A DNA stretch of 64,000 nt from Albidovulum sp. Lineage in GTDB: Bacteria; Pseudomonadota; Alphaproteobacteria; Rhodobacterales; Rhodobacteraceae. The DNA lies in contig JALSJQ010000029.1 in assembly GCA_026989275.1 (NCBI GenBank), forward strand, positions 1-64,000, in the 5' to 3' direction. Shown in pieces: positions 17,472-26,144 of the stretch. The notes beneath the pieces are model-generated. The model ran no database searches. It had not been told where the DNA came from and was given only the letters and a program-made list of their open reading frames with translations. The position numbers and the translations under genes were made by a program. The first letter of the stretch is position 1; the number at the start of each line of letters is the position of its first letter.

Positions 17472-19829
17472 TCAGCCGTTCGGGAACAGCGATGGCACGA
17501 TCGTCACCACCTCCGGGAACCACCACAGCAGCGCCAGCCCCAGAACCTGGATGAGCACGAAGGGCACGATGCCGCGATAGATGTGCGCCGTCGTCACCTC
17601 GGGCGGCGCCACGCCCCGCAGATAGAACAGCGCGAAACCGAAAGGCGGCGTCAGGAACGAGGTCTGCAGGTTGACCGCGATCATGATCGTCACCCATTTC
17701 GGATCCATCGTGCCGCCGTAGATCACCGGACCGACGATCGGCACGACGATGTAGATGATCTCGAGGAAGTCGAGCACGAAGCCGAGGAAGAACAGCACCG
17801 CCATCACCAGGAGAAAGACCGTCGTCTCCGAGTCGAAGGAGCGCAGGAAGGCCTGGATGTAGTGCTCGCCCCCGAAGGAGATGATGACGAGGTTCAGCAC
17901 CTGCGACCCCATGAGGATGGTGAAGACCATGGAGGTCACCTTGGCGGTCTCCCGCACCACCGGCACCAGCACCTTGCCCCTCAGGAGCACCCAGCACGAA
18001 TAGAGGATGCCGAAGAAGGCGAAATGATAGGCGATGACGCCGACGGCGATGGCGATCCACTGTTCGATGGAGATGTGCTCGAGCGAGGTGCGCAGGTCGA
18101 AATTGATGCCGACGAGGATCATCACCACGATGGCGATCGCCGCCCAGATGATGAGCCTGCCGTCCTTGCCCTCGTCCTTGAGCTTGCGGTGAGCGGCCAG
18201 CATCAGCGCACCCGCGGCCCCGAGCGCGGCGGCCGGGGTCGGATTGGTGATGCCGCCGAGGATCGAGCCGAGCACGGCGACGATCAGCACCAATGGCGGG
18301 AAGACCACGCGCAGCAGGTCGTTGCGCCCGAGATAGTCGAAGGCCGCCTTGAGGCCGTAGAGCCCGAGCGCCATCGGGATCGCCAGCCACAGGAAGGTGG
18401 TGCCGGGACTCGTCACCGGCGAGATGAAGAGCGCATCGACCACCAGCGCCAGCACCACCCCGGCCGCACCGACGACAAGCGGCCGCGGATCGGCCGAGGG
18501 GGTGACCCCGCGGGCGAGCGCCAGGAGCAGGGCGATGACGAGGAAACCGCTCAGCACCCCACTGCCGATCGGCGGCGCGGCGGCGATGGCGGCCTTGCGC
18601 GCGGCTTCCAGCTCCTCGGGCGTGCGGGCCTTGGCCTCCTTGGCGCCGCCCTCGGCGTTGATCCTGGCCTGCTGGGCCACGGCCAGATCCCACTTCTCCC
18701 GACCGTGCAGCGCGATCATCGACTTCTTGCACTGCTCCGGCACATTGGTCCGCAGCACCGCCTGTTCGCCCCCCTCGCTGTAGGAGCTGACGGTGATGTC
18801 CTGCGAACCGGCCAGTCCGACCTCGAAGGCCAGCACCGCCGCCACGATCAGCCCGAGCGGCGCCCCGACGATCCACAGGAGGACATCCTTGCGCGTGAGC
18901 GGCTCCCCGACCGCCCCGAGCGACGGCACCGGCGGTGCCTTGTGGGGCCGCACCATCGCATAGCCGAAGGCGTAGGCGGCATAGAGGAAGGCAAGGAGGA
19001 TCCCCGGCAGGAGGGCGGACTGGAACAGCGTGCCGACCGACACCACCGCCGGCTTGCCGAGATAGGTCAGCGCGTCGGGGCAGCCGGCAGCATGGGCACG
19101 GGTTTCCTGGGCGGCGGCATAGAGATCGCCCGCCAGCGTGCCGAGGAGCACAATCACGATCGAGGGCGGGATGATCTGCCCGAGGGTGCCCGAAGCGGCG
19201 ATCACGCCGGTGGCCAGCTCGGGCGAATACTTGTGCCGCAGCATGGTGGGGAGCGACAGGAGCCCCATCGTCACCACCGTCGCGCCGACGATGCCGGTCG
19301 AGGCGGCGAGGAAGGCGCCCACCACCACCACCGAAACCGCCAGACCGCCGGGCAGCGGCCCGAAGACCCGTGCCATCGTCGTCAGCAGGTCCTCGGCGAT
19401 CTTGGAGCGCTCGAGGGCGATGCCCATCAGCACGAACATGAGCACGGCGAGCAGCGTCTCGATCGACTGGCCGGCGAGCACGCGTTCGTTGATGCGGTTG
19501 ACGATGAAGGAGAGATTGCGGTCAAGCGCGCGCTCCCATCCCCCTTCGAAGATCGGCACCGCCACCCGTGGCAGATCGGGGTATCGGAAGACCGAGATGT
19601 CGATGTCGCTGACCCCCTTCGCCACCAGCGCCTTGTAGGCATCCGAACCCGTGTCGATCGCCTGATGGACGAGGACGCCGGAGCTGTCGAGCGCGGCGAG
19701 AATGATGAAGGAGATCACCCCGGCCCCGCCGAGGGCGAAGGCCACGGGAAAACCCGACATGATCGCCCCGAACAGGCAGGCGAATACGATGAGGAGGCCG
19801 ATTTCGACCCCGTCGAGACCAAAGAGCAT
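17472..19829 (-). CDS. TRAP transporter large permease (DctM), expanded form
   Basis: A 785-residue multi-helix permease; the usual DctM is about 425-450. The N-terminal half (about 1-320) has the family features LIVFACLFGAIMSGFPVAFALG and GQIIPPSIVIVLLGTLAGDLY. A middle part (about 330-560) holds extra helices and a soluble charged stretch with AEGGAKEAKARTPEELEAAR. The C-terminal half includes DFLEIIYIVVPIVGPV and LTPPFGFALFYLRGV, again standard DctM motifs. So the fold appears to be a DctM with an insertion. It uses an ion gradient to import a solute delivered by the binding protein encoded upstream. Last gene of the operon. Confidence 0.9.
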   Translation of the reverse strand: MLFGLDGVEIGLLIVFACLFGAIMSGFPVAFALGGAGVISFIILAALDSSGVLVHQAIDTGSDAYKALVAKGVSDIDISVFRYPDLPRVAVPIFEGGWERALDRNLSFIVNRINERVLAGQSIETLLAVLMFVLMGIALERSKIAEDLLTTMARVFGPLPGGLAVSVVVVGAFLAASTGIVGATVVTMGLLSLPTMLRHKYSPELATGVIAASGTLGQIIPPSIVIVLLGTLAGDLYAAAQETRAHAAGCPDALTYLGKPAVVSVGTLFQSALLPGILLAFLYAAYAFGYAMVRPHKAPPVPSLGAVGEPLTRKDVLLWIVGAPLGLIVAAVLAFEVGLAGSQDITVSSYSEGGEQAVLRTNVPEQCKKSMIALHGREKWDLAVAQQARINAEGGAKEAKARTPEELEAARKAAIAAAPPIGSGVLSGFLVIALLLALARGVTPSADPRPLVVGAAGVVLALVVDALFISPVTSPGTTFLWLAIPMALGLYGLKAAFDYLGRNDLLRVVFPPLVLIVAVLGSILGGITNPTPAAALGAAGALMLAAHRKLKDEGKDGRLIIWAAIAIVVMILVGINFDLRTSLEHISIEQWIAIAVGVIAYHFAFFGILYSCWVLLRGKVLVPVVRETAKVTSMVFTILMGSQVLNLVIISFGGEHYIQAFLRSFDSETTVFLLVMAVLFFLGFVLDFLEIIYIVVPIVGPVIYGGTMDPKWVTIMIAVNLQTSFLTPPFGFALFYLRGVAPPEVTTAHIYRGIVPFVLIQVLGLALLWWFPEVVTIVPSLFPNG

Positions 19830-19847
19830 GGTTCCTGTCCCCGTTCG

Positions 19848-20795
19848 TCAGTGTGTGCCCTCGTAGACTTCCTCGCCTTCGCCGAGCGTGTCCTTGTCGA
19901 GGTGCTTCGTTTCCGCGTCCGGCCCTTCGCGGAAGGCGAGGAGAGAGCGGTAGAAATAGGTGATGGCCATCAGGATCATGGAGGCGGTGAAGGCCACGAG
20001 CAGCACCTTGAAGAGGAAATAGGCGTCGAAGCCGCTCGGCGAGAAGCCGGTGGTCTCCACGTTCCAGCGCACCACGATCGCCTTGCGCAGCATCAGTTCG
20101 AGCCGATCGGAGGCCGACACGGCCGGGGTGATGAGGTGGCGCCACATGAAGGGCCAGCTGTATTTCCAGATCAGGAGCATCATCGGCAGCATGAAGAGGA
20201 GCGAACCGACCATGTCCACCAGCTTCTTGCGGCGGAAACGCAGCCGGGCATAGACGAGATCGACCCGCACATGCCCTCCCTGGATGAAGGTATAGGCGCA
20301 GCACAGCGTGACGATGATGGCATTGTAGAGCTTGAGCTCCTCACCCCACCAGCTGAGATCCTTCTCGATCAGGGTGAACCCGTCCCACAGCTTGTAGCCG
20401 AAGGGGGAGAAGGGGCCGATGGCGATTTCCGACACGCGGAAGATGCGCTGCAGGAAGACGACCATCGTCTGCTGCAGAACCATGATGAGCCCGGCCCAGG
20501 CCGCGGTGCGGCCCAGCGCGTTGGCGAACTTCTCGTAGGCGATCACCGAACCCCACATGATGCGCCGCCGCCACAGGCCGAGCGCGGTCAGGATCAGGAA
20601 GAAGTCGAGGAAGACGAAGAACAGCTCCCGCGACCCGCCGTAGTAGATGAAGCGCATCAGCGCCTTCTTGTCGTCGGTGGAGGCAAGGCCGTTCCAGACC
20701 CAGCTCAGCCACAGGTCGGGGTGGGTGACGGCGTAGAAGAAGCTGTAGAAGCCCATGCCCATCTCGCGCACGAGCCAGAGGATTGCGTCCAGCAT
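19848..20795 (-). CDS. TRAP transporter small permease (DctQ), long form
   Basis: A 315-residue membrane protein with about five to six helices. The DctQ core is visible as AYTFIQGGHVRVDLVYARLRFRRKK (quoted here as YTFIQGGHVRVDLVYARLRF) near residue 165, with WVNGLA-type N-terminal extension helices in front. DctQ is normally 160-200 residues, so this is a long form matching the long DctM beside it. It lies between dctP and dctM with an 18-bp gap to dctM. Confidence 0.85.
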   Translation of the reverse strand: MLDAILWLVREMGMGFYSFFYAVTHPDLWLSWVWNGLASTDDKKALMRFIYYGGSRELFFVFLDFFLILTALGLWRRRIMWGSVIAYEKFANALGRTAAWAGLIMVLQQTMVVFLQRIFRVSEIAIGPFSPFGYKLWDGFTLIEKDLSWWGEELKLYNAIIVTLCCAYTFIQGGHVRVDLVYARLRFRRKKLVDMVGSLLFMLPMMLLIWKYSWPFMWRHLITPAVSASDRLELMLRKAIVVRWNVETTGFSPSGFDAYFLFKVLLVAFTASMILMAITYFYRSLLAFREGPDAETKHLDKDTLGEGEEVYEGTH

Positions 20796-20874
20796 GATGT
20801 CCCTCGCAAGAAAGCGCAGGCAGGCGGAATGCCCCTTGCGCGTCCGTCCCGTGCTCCGGGAAAGCCAAGGAGAA

Positions 20875-20898
20875 GCGGCCGCCCCGAAGGGCGACCGC
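20875..20898 (-). promoter_or_regulatory. cUUCGg stem-loop between dctP and dctQ
   Basis: In the minus-strand RNA, GCGGUCGCCC (20898-20889), UUCG and GGGCGGCCGC (20884-20875) form a 10-bp stem with one U-G pair closed by the very stable C(UUCG)G tetraloop. No U tract follows. In ABC and TRAP operons such hairpins after the binding-protein gene protect its message or reduce read-through, giving more binding protein than permease. That role is inferred. Confidence 0.6.
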
Positions 20899-20918
20899 CA
20901 AAGTGCCGCGAGGCCGGA

Positions 20919-22007
20919 TCACATGTCGCTCATCACCCGGTCGCGCTGCTTCACATAGACGCCTTCGGACACCGACAGCCAGCCGCTGATGTCCTTCATG
21001 GCCGGGACGTAGTCGTCGTAGATCTTCTTGAAGAGGTCGTCCGAGAGATAGCCGGAGATGACCTTCTTCGCCGCCTCGCCCATCGCTTCCCAGACGCTGT
21101 CGGGGAACTGGAGGACCTTGACGCCTTCCGCCTTGAGGCGGCGCAGCGCGGCACCGTTGTTCATCTGGAACTGGGCCAGGCTCCAGATGTTGGCATAGCC
21201 GGCGGCCGTCTCGATCGCCTTCTGATGGGCCGGCGACAGGCTGTTCCACACGTCGAGGTTGGTGGTCACCGAAAGGCTGGCGGAGGGCTCGTGCATGCCG
21301 GCGGCATAGTAGATCTTGGTGATCTCCTGGAAGCCGGCCTTCTCGTCGGCCCACGGCCCGATCCACTCGGTGCCGTCGATCGCACCCGAGGCCAGCGCCT
21401 GATAGATCTCGCCGCCCGGCAGGTTCTGGATCGACACGCCGAGCTCGGAAAGCACCTTGCCGCCGAAGCCGGGCATACGGAACTTCAGGCCCTTGAAGTC
21501 GTCGGGGCTCTTGATCTCCTTGCGGAACCAGCCGCCGGCCTGCAGCCCGGTGTTGCCGGCGATGAAGGGCTTGAGGTTGAAGATGCCGGCCAGCTCGTCA
21601 TGCAGCTTCTGGCCGTTGCCGTGGTAATACCAGGCGTTGAACTCGGTCGCGACCATGCCGAAGGGCAGCGCGGTGAAGAACTGGAACGCCGGGTGCTTGT
21701 TGACGAAATAGTAGTCGGCGGCGTGATACATGTCGGCCTGGCCGGAGCTCACCGCGTCGAACACCTCGAAAGCCCCCACGAGCTCGCCGGCGGCCTTGAC
21801 CTCGATCTCGAGCGTGCCGTCGGTGATCTGGGTGATGGCATTGGCCGTGACCTCGGCGGCATCCCACACGCCGGCGAAGCCGCGCGGCCACGAGGTGACC
21901 ATGGTCAGCTTGCGCTTGCCCTGGGCGATGGCGGGCGCGGCCAGGCTGCTGGCGGCAGCGGCAGCGCCGCCGAGCGCCGCGTTGCGAATAAACGAACGAC
22001 GATCCAT
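20919..22007 (-). CDS. TRAP transporter substrate-binding protein, TakP-like
   Basis: A 362-residue periplasmic binding protein. The N-terminus MDRRSFIRNAALGG followed by a hydrophobic stretch and AIAQ is a twin-arginine signal. The mature part follows the pattern of the Rhodobacter 2-oxoacid binder TakP: AGELVGAFEVFDAV, NAWYYHGNGQKLHDE, GNTGLQAGGWFRKEI, KGLKFRMPGFGGKVL and GAIDGTEWIGPWADEK. The Arg in FRMPG and the Glu in TEW would hold the carboxylate and sodium site in that family. Likely substrates are monocarboxylic 2-oxoacids or similar; not proven. A GGGAGGA site precedes ATG at 22007. Confidence 0.9.
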   Translation of the reverse strand: MDRRSFIRNAALGGAAAAASSLAAPAIAQGKRKLTMVTSWPRGFAGVWDAAEVTANAITQITDGTLEIEVKAAGELVGAFEVFDAVSSGQADMYHAADYYFVNKHPAFQFFTALPFGMVATEFNAWYYHGNGQKLHDELAGIFNLKPFIAGNTGLQAGGWFRKEIKSPDDFKGLKFRMPGFGGKVLSELGVSIQNLPGGEIYQALASGAIDGTEWIGPWADEKAGFQEITKIYYAAGMHEPSASLSVTTNLDVWNSLSPAHQKAIETAAGYANIWSLAQFQMNNGAALRRLKAEGVKVLQFPDSVWEAMGEAAKKVISGYLSDDLFKKIYDDYVPAMKDISGWLSVSEGVYVKQRDRVMSDM

Positions 22008-22438
22008 GCGTCAGTCCTCCCTAGATTTGCAAACATTCTCCCGGTTGGCCCGGGGTTCTGCGAAGCCCGCGGGCTTCAACGCCCCGGAGCCTAGCGCCGG
22101 GCATGCGTCATGGGAATACCCGGATTGCGTTTTTTGCCACGGGAGACGGGAAATTTTCCGATCTTTCCGGCCTGCATCCCCTCGCGAACGCCCCGTGCCG
22201 CCCTTGCCGGCCCTGCCGCCTTGCGTGATGCGTGAACGCCGGGGCACCCCTCACCTCACGAGCGAGGCCGTCCTGCCTTGAGGCCCCGGAAGGCCGATCG
22301 GCCCGCACCGGCCATCGTTCGTCATCCATGCAGGCCGATTCGCCCGCGCGCCGCGCCTACCGCACTATCCGCGCCCTCCCAGAACCGAAATATTGTTTCG
22401 CCAGAGCCTGGTGTGGCGACATTTCCGCGATTTTGCGG
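22008..22438. other. Intergenic region between dctP and the ilv promoter
   Basis: About 430 bp between divergent units. It must hold the TRAP operon promoter, but I could not assign clear boxes. Open frames here lack plausible starts and composition. No RNA gene seen. Confidence 0.5.
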
Positions 22439-22467
22439 TTGACCCTCCTTCCCCCTCTCCATAATCT
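22439..22467 (+). promoter_or_regulatory. Candidate ilvBH promoter
   Basis: TTGACC (22439-22444) is followed by CATAAT (22460-22465, five of six consensus bases) at a 15-bp spacing, or TAATCT at 17 bp. It would start a transcript about 120 nt before the leader peptide and 350 nt before ilvB. Confidence 0.45.
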
Positions 22468-22593
22468 CGGCCCCGATGGCGTCAGCGCCCTTGCCCGCCT
22501 GCGAAAGGATGCCTTCCACGCAGGAAGGGCGAAGGGAAACGACACCGGGGAACCGCAATGGCGCCGAAAGAAAGGCCGAGGGAAATCGCCAGG

Positions 22594-22713
22594 ATGACAC
22601 GCCCATTCGACAGCGTCATGACACGCCACATGGCCTGCCCCGGCGCAGCGCCCGGGGAAGGGGTCGTGCGCATCGGGCCCGGCGTGGTAGGGCGATGTCG
22701 GCGCAGGGGATGA
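22594..22713 (+). CDS. ilvL: Putative ilvBH leader peptide
   Basis: A 39-codon open frame starting MTRPFDSVMTRH, with a GAGGGA site ten bases before the ATG. Its second half contains GVVRIGPGVVG, five Val/Ile codons among eleven, the amino acids made by the ilvBH pathway. It ends 20 bases before a strong terminator hairpin and 112 bases before ilvB. This is the layout of a transcription attenuator: ribosome stalling at Val/Ile codons would favour an antiterminator fold. A second ATG at 22618 is in the same frame. The codon cluster is less extreme than in the enterobacterial ilv leaders, so this is a good candidate rather than a certainty. Confidence 0.6.
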   Translation: MTRPFDSVMTRHMACPGAAPGEGVVRIGPGVVGRCRRRG

Positions 22714-22733
22714 GCCGCTCGAGCGGCCCCGTG

Positions 22734-22765
22734 CGCCCCCGACCCCGTTCGGGGGCGTTTTCGTT
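22734..22765 (+). terminator. Attenuator terminator of ilvBH
   Basis: CGCCCCCGA (22734-22742) and TCGGGGGCG (22749-22757) form a perfect 9-bp stem with a 6-base loop, followed by TTTTCGTT. A separate 14-bp palindrome GCCGCTCGAGCGGC (22714-22727) starts right after the leader stop and could be the pause hairpin. The terminator lies 61 bp before the ilvB start, with no gene ending upstream on this strand that needs it. Confidence 0.75.
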
Positions 22766-22825
22766 CCCGGCCGGCACGGTTCCCGCAGGGGGACAGCCTG
22801 CGATGAGGAAACGGAGACAGGTGCG

Positions 22826-24580
22826 ATGACGGAACAGATGACAGGCGCAAGGATCGTCGTTCAGGCGCTCAAGGATCAGGGGGTCGAGGTGATCTTCGGC
22901 TATCCCGGCGGCGCCGTCCTGCCGATCTATGACGAGCTTTTCCTGCAGAACGACATCCGCCATGTCCTCGTGCGCCACGAGCAGGCCGCGGTCCATGCCG
23001 CCGAGGGCTATGCCCGTTCCACCGGCCGGCCCGGCGTCGTGCTCGTCACTTCCGGGCCGGGGGCGACCAATGCCGTCACCGGCATCACCGATGCGCTGAT
23101 GGACAGCGTGCCCGTGGTCGTCCTTTCCGGCCAGGTGCCGACCTTCATGATCGGCACCGACGCCTTCCAGGAGGCCGACACCGTCGGCATCACCCGCCCC
23201 TGCACCAAGCACAACTGGCTCGTGAAGGATACCGACCGGCTGGCCGACACGATCCACCGCGCCTTCCATATCGCCGCTTCGGGCCGTCCCGGCCCGGTGC
23301 TGATCGACATCCCGAAGGACGTACAGTTCGCCACCGGCCGCTACGTGCCGCCGCAGAAGGCCGATCTCGGCCATTACCGGCCACGGCTCAAGGGCGACAT
23401 CGAGGCGATCACCCGGCTGGTCGAGCTGATCGAGACCGCCGAGAAGCCGATCTTCTACACCGGCGGCGGCGTCATCAATTCGGGGCCGGCCGCCGCCCAG
23501 CTCCTGCGCGAGCTGGTGGACGCGACCGGCATTCCCGTCACCTCGACGCTGATGGGCCTCGGCGCCTATCCCGCCTCGGGGAAGCACTGGCTCGGCATGC
23601 TCGGCATGCACGGTCTCTACGAAGCCAACATGGCGATGCACGACTGCGACCTGATGATTGCCGTCGGCGCCCGCTTCGACGACCGCATCACCGGCCGGAT
23701 CCAGGATTTCTCGCCCGGTTCGATCAAGGCCCATATCGACATCGACCCCTCCTCGATCAACAAGGTGGTCCATGCGGACGTGCCCATCATCGGCGATGTC
23801 GGCCATGTGCTCGAGGACGTGCTCAAGATCTGGAAGGCCCGCGGCCGCAAGGTCAACCGCGAAGGGCTCGCCCGCTGGTGGGAGCAGATCGCCAGATGGC
23901 GCAAGGTGGACTGCCTGCGCTACCGCAACTCCGACGAGGTCATCAAGCCGCAATACGCCCTCGAGCGGCTCGAGGCGCTGACGGCGCAGCACGACCGCTA
24001 CATCACCACCGAGGTCGGCCAGCATCAGATGTGGGCCGCCCAGTTCATGAAGTTCGAGGAGCCGAACCGGCTGATGACCTCCGGCGGTCTCGGCACGATG
24101 GGCTACGGCTTCCCGGCCTCGATCGGGGTGCAGATGGCCCATCCCGATGCCCTCGTCATCAACGTGGCCGGCGAGGCATCGTGGCTGATGAACATGCAGG
24201 AGCTCGGCACGGCGGTGCAGTATCGCCTGCCGGTCAAGCAGTTCATCCTCAACAACGAACGCCTCGGCATGGTGCGCCAGTGGCAGCAGCTCCTGCACGG
24301 CGAGCGCTATTCGGCAAGCTGGTCGGAAGCGCTGCCCGATTTCGTCAAGCTGGCCGAGAGCTTCGGTGCGAAGGGGATCCGTGTCGAGAAGCCGGCGGAG
24401 ATCGACGCCGCCATCACGGAAATGCTGGCCCATGAGGGGCCGGTGGTCGTCGATGTGCTGGTCGAGAAGCACGAGAACTGCTTCCCGATGATCCCTTCGG
24501 GCGAGCCCCACAACAAGATGCTGCTGGGCGACGATGCCGCCACCGACGCCATCCGGGGCGACGGGCAGGTGATGGTATGA
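22826..24580 (+). CDS. ilvB: Acetolactate synthase large subunit
   Basis: A 584-residue thiamine-diphosphate enzyme that makes 2-acetolactate or 2-aceto-2-hydroxybutyrate, the first common step of Val/Leu/Ile synthesis. The catalytic Glu of the N-terminal domain is E52 in [26 protein letters not shown] lies near residue 280 and the cofactor/metal segment is AGEASWLMNMQE near residue 450, followed by ILNNERLGMVRQWQQ. The usual GDG/GDA start of the metal motif is GEA here, a conservative Asp-to-Glu change. Codons 27-126 also exist as an inverted copy at 28219-28519. It is followed by ilvH after 95 bp. Confidence 0.97.
   Translation: MTEQMTGARIVVQALKDQGVEVIFGYPGGAVLPIYDELFLQNDIRHVLVRHEQAAVHAAEGYARSTGRPGVVLVTSGPGATNAVTGITDALMDSVPVVVLSGQVPTFMIGTDAFQEADTVGITRPCTKHNWLVKDTDRLADTIHRAFHIAASGRPGPVLIDIPKDVQFATGRYVPPQKADLGHYRPRLKGDIEAITRLVELIETAEKPIFYTGGGVINSGPAAAQLLRELVDATGIPVTSTLMGLGAYPASGKHWLGMLGMHGLYEANMAMHDCDLMIAVGARFDDRITGRIQDFSPGSIKAHIDIDPSSINKVVHADVPIIGDVGHVLEDVLKIWKARGRKVNREGLARWWEQIARWRKVDCLRYRNSDEVIKPQYALERLEALTAQHDRYITTEVGQHQMWAAQFMKFEEPNRLMTSGGLGTMGYGFPASIGVQMAHPDALVINVAGEASWLMNMQELGTAVQYRLPVKQFILNNERLGMVRQWQQLLHGERYSASWSEALPDFVKLAESFGAKGIRVEKPAEIDAAITEMLAHEGPVVVDVLVEKHENCFPMIPSGEPHNKMLLGDDAATDAIRGDGQVMV
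22904..23204 (+). repeat. Inverted repeat, ilvB copy (source)
   Basis: These 301 bp inside ilvB recur in inverse orientation at 28219-28519 with 298 identical bases and no gap. The source copy keeps the family-conserved residues (I34, Y35, Y62), so it is taken as the original. Confidence 0.97.
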
Positions 24581-24675
24581 GGAGCCGTTCGGGAGCGGCG
24601 GAGGAGGACGGGCGTACAACCCCGGCCGCGGCCGCGCCCCGGCAGGAACGACAGATCGGCAAGGGATGAAGAGAC

Positions 24676-25236
24676 ATGTCCGCACTCAGGATCAAGAAAG
24701 GCTCGTCGCGCAAGTCGGCCTATGACCTGCGCCCGGCCTTCGAGGATGTCGAGGAGCGCCACACGCTGGCGGTGATCGTCGACAACGAGCCCGGCGTGCT
24801 CGCCCGGGTGATCGGCCTCTTCTCGGGCCGGGGCTACAATATCGAGAGTCTGACCGTGGCCGAGGTCGATCATACCGGCCACCGCTCGCGCATCACCATC
24901 GTCACCACCGGCACGCCCGAGGTGATCGAGCAGATCAAGGCCCAGCTCGGGCGGCTGATCCCGGTCTACGAGGTGCACGACCTGACGGTCGAGGGGCCGG
25001 CGGTCGAACGCGAGCTGGGGCTCTTCAAGGTGGTGAGCACCGGCGAGAAGCGGGTCGAGGCGCTGCGGCTGGCCGACATCTTCCGCGCCAACGTGGTTGA
25101 CAGCACGCTCGAAAGCTTCATCTTCGAGATCACCGGCAGCCCCGAGAAGATCGACGCCTTCGCCGATCTGATGCGCCCCCTCGGCCTGACGGAGGTTGCC
25201 CGCACCGGCGTGGCCGCCATCGCCCGGGGCACCTGA
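24676..25236 (+). CDS. ilvH: Acetolactate synthase small (regulatory) subunit
   Basis: A 186-residue regulatory subunit that stimulates IlvB and gives valine feedback inhibition. An N-terminal tail is followed by the ACT domain HTLAVIVDNEPGVLARVIGLFSGRGYNIESL (quoted in parts: LAVIVDNEPGVLARVIGLF, GRGYNIESL) at about residues 29-60. The C-terminal ALS_ss_C domain has ERELGLFKV near 115 and FIFEITGSPEKIDAF near 150. Start at 24676 has AAGGGATGAAGAG upstream. After the stop, an imperfect hairpin CCGACGGC/GCTGTCGG (about 25256-25280) may terminate the operon. Confidence 0.96.
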   Translation: MSALRIKKGSSRKSAYDLRPAFEDVEERHTLAVIVDNEPGVLARVIGLFSGRGYNIESLTVAEVDHTGHRSRITIVTTGTPEVIEQIKAQLGRLIPVYEVHDLTVEGPAVERELGLFKVVSTGEKRVEALRLADIFRANVVDSTLESFIFEITGSPEKIDAFADLMRPLGLTEVARTGVAAIARGT

Positions 25237-25534
25237 CGGCACCGGCAGGGCGCGCCGACGGCTGGCCGTGCTGTCGGGCCGGGCGCTTTCCCGTGCGGCC
25301 CCTGCCACATCCGGGGCGCGGGAGACCGCCCTTTCGGCGGATGGGGCCGCACACCGAAGGAGCCGCCGCTCAGGGGGCGGGTGCGCTGCATGGCGCCGCG
25401 GTGCCCGCAGCGATCCTGCTGCGGGGAGGCCGGCGTGCCCGGCCGGGACGGGCAAGGCATCGCGGTCGGCCCGGCTCTCCCGGGAGCCGCCCACGAAAGG
25501 GGCCGGGGCCGGAGCATGAACGGAGAGAGGACAG

Positions 25535-25963
25535 ATGCGCGTGTTCGATCCCGCCCTTCTCGATCCCGGCGCCGTCTTTGCGGGCTTTTTTGCCGATCTT
25601 GCTGCCAGCGCCCTTGCCGGGGTGGTGTTCGGCATCGCCGTGGCCGCCGACGCCGCGAGCGACGCGGCCGAAACGGGCAGCCCTCCCGAGAGCCGTTTCC
25701 TCGAGACACTCGGCAAGCCGACCGTCGGCCTGCAGATCCTCGCGCTCTCGCTGCTTTCCTCCATGATCGGCGGTGCCGTCGCCGGCTGGATGGCCCCGGA
25801 AGGCGCGGCGCCGGCCAACGCCTTTGCCGTCGGACTTCTGAGCACCGTCGTCAGCGCCCTCACCCTGTTCTTCGACCCGCCGACCCGGCCCTGGGTCGTA
25901 TGGGCCGACATCCTCCTCTCCCTGCCCGGCGCCCTTTTCGGCGGCTGGCTCGCCACCTTCTGA
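25535..25963 (+). CDS. Hypothetical membrane protein
   Basis: A 142-residue protein with about four hydrophobic segments (near residues 12-36, 60-80, 86-108, 118-140) and a charged stretch DAASDAAETGSPPESRFLE between the first two. A GGAGAGAGGAC site precedes the ATG. I do not recognise the family. It stands alone between ilvH and purB; the 298 bp before it shows no other gene. Confidence 0.6.
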   Translation: MRVFDPALLDPGAVFAGFFADLAASALAGVVFGIAVAADAASDAAETGSPPESRFLETLGKPTVGLQILALSLLSSMIGGAVAGWMAPEGAAPANAFAVGLLSTVVSALTLFFDPPTRPWVVWADILLSLPGALFGGWLATF

Positions 25964-26144
25964 GGGGCGCCGCACCTGCCCGGCCGCCCCGCCTTGGCAT
26001 GCGTCCACGGGCGGCGGCAATGCCGCCGGACAGTCGGCAGCGGCATCACGCCCCTTGCGGGCCCCGGCTCCAGGCCCTATCAGGGCGGCGCGGCCTGCCC
26101 CGGCCAGCACTTCCGCCAGCACTCCCGAGCGACGAGGAGCCGCG

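Noticed and set aside
17583-22094. A 1503-codon open frame on the plus strand opposite the TRAP operon
   Set aside because: It is antisense to three clear genes and has His/Glu/Arg-rich low-complexity composition. In GC-rich DNA the complement of a real gene often lacks stops. The same holds for the 1412-codon frame at 7810-12048 opposite the liu operon.
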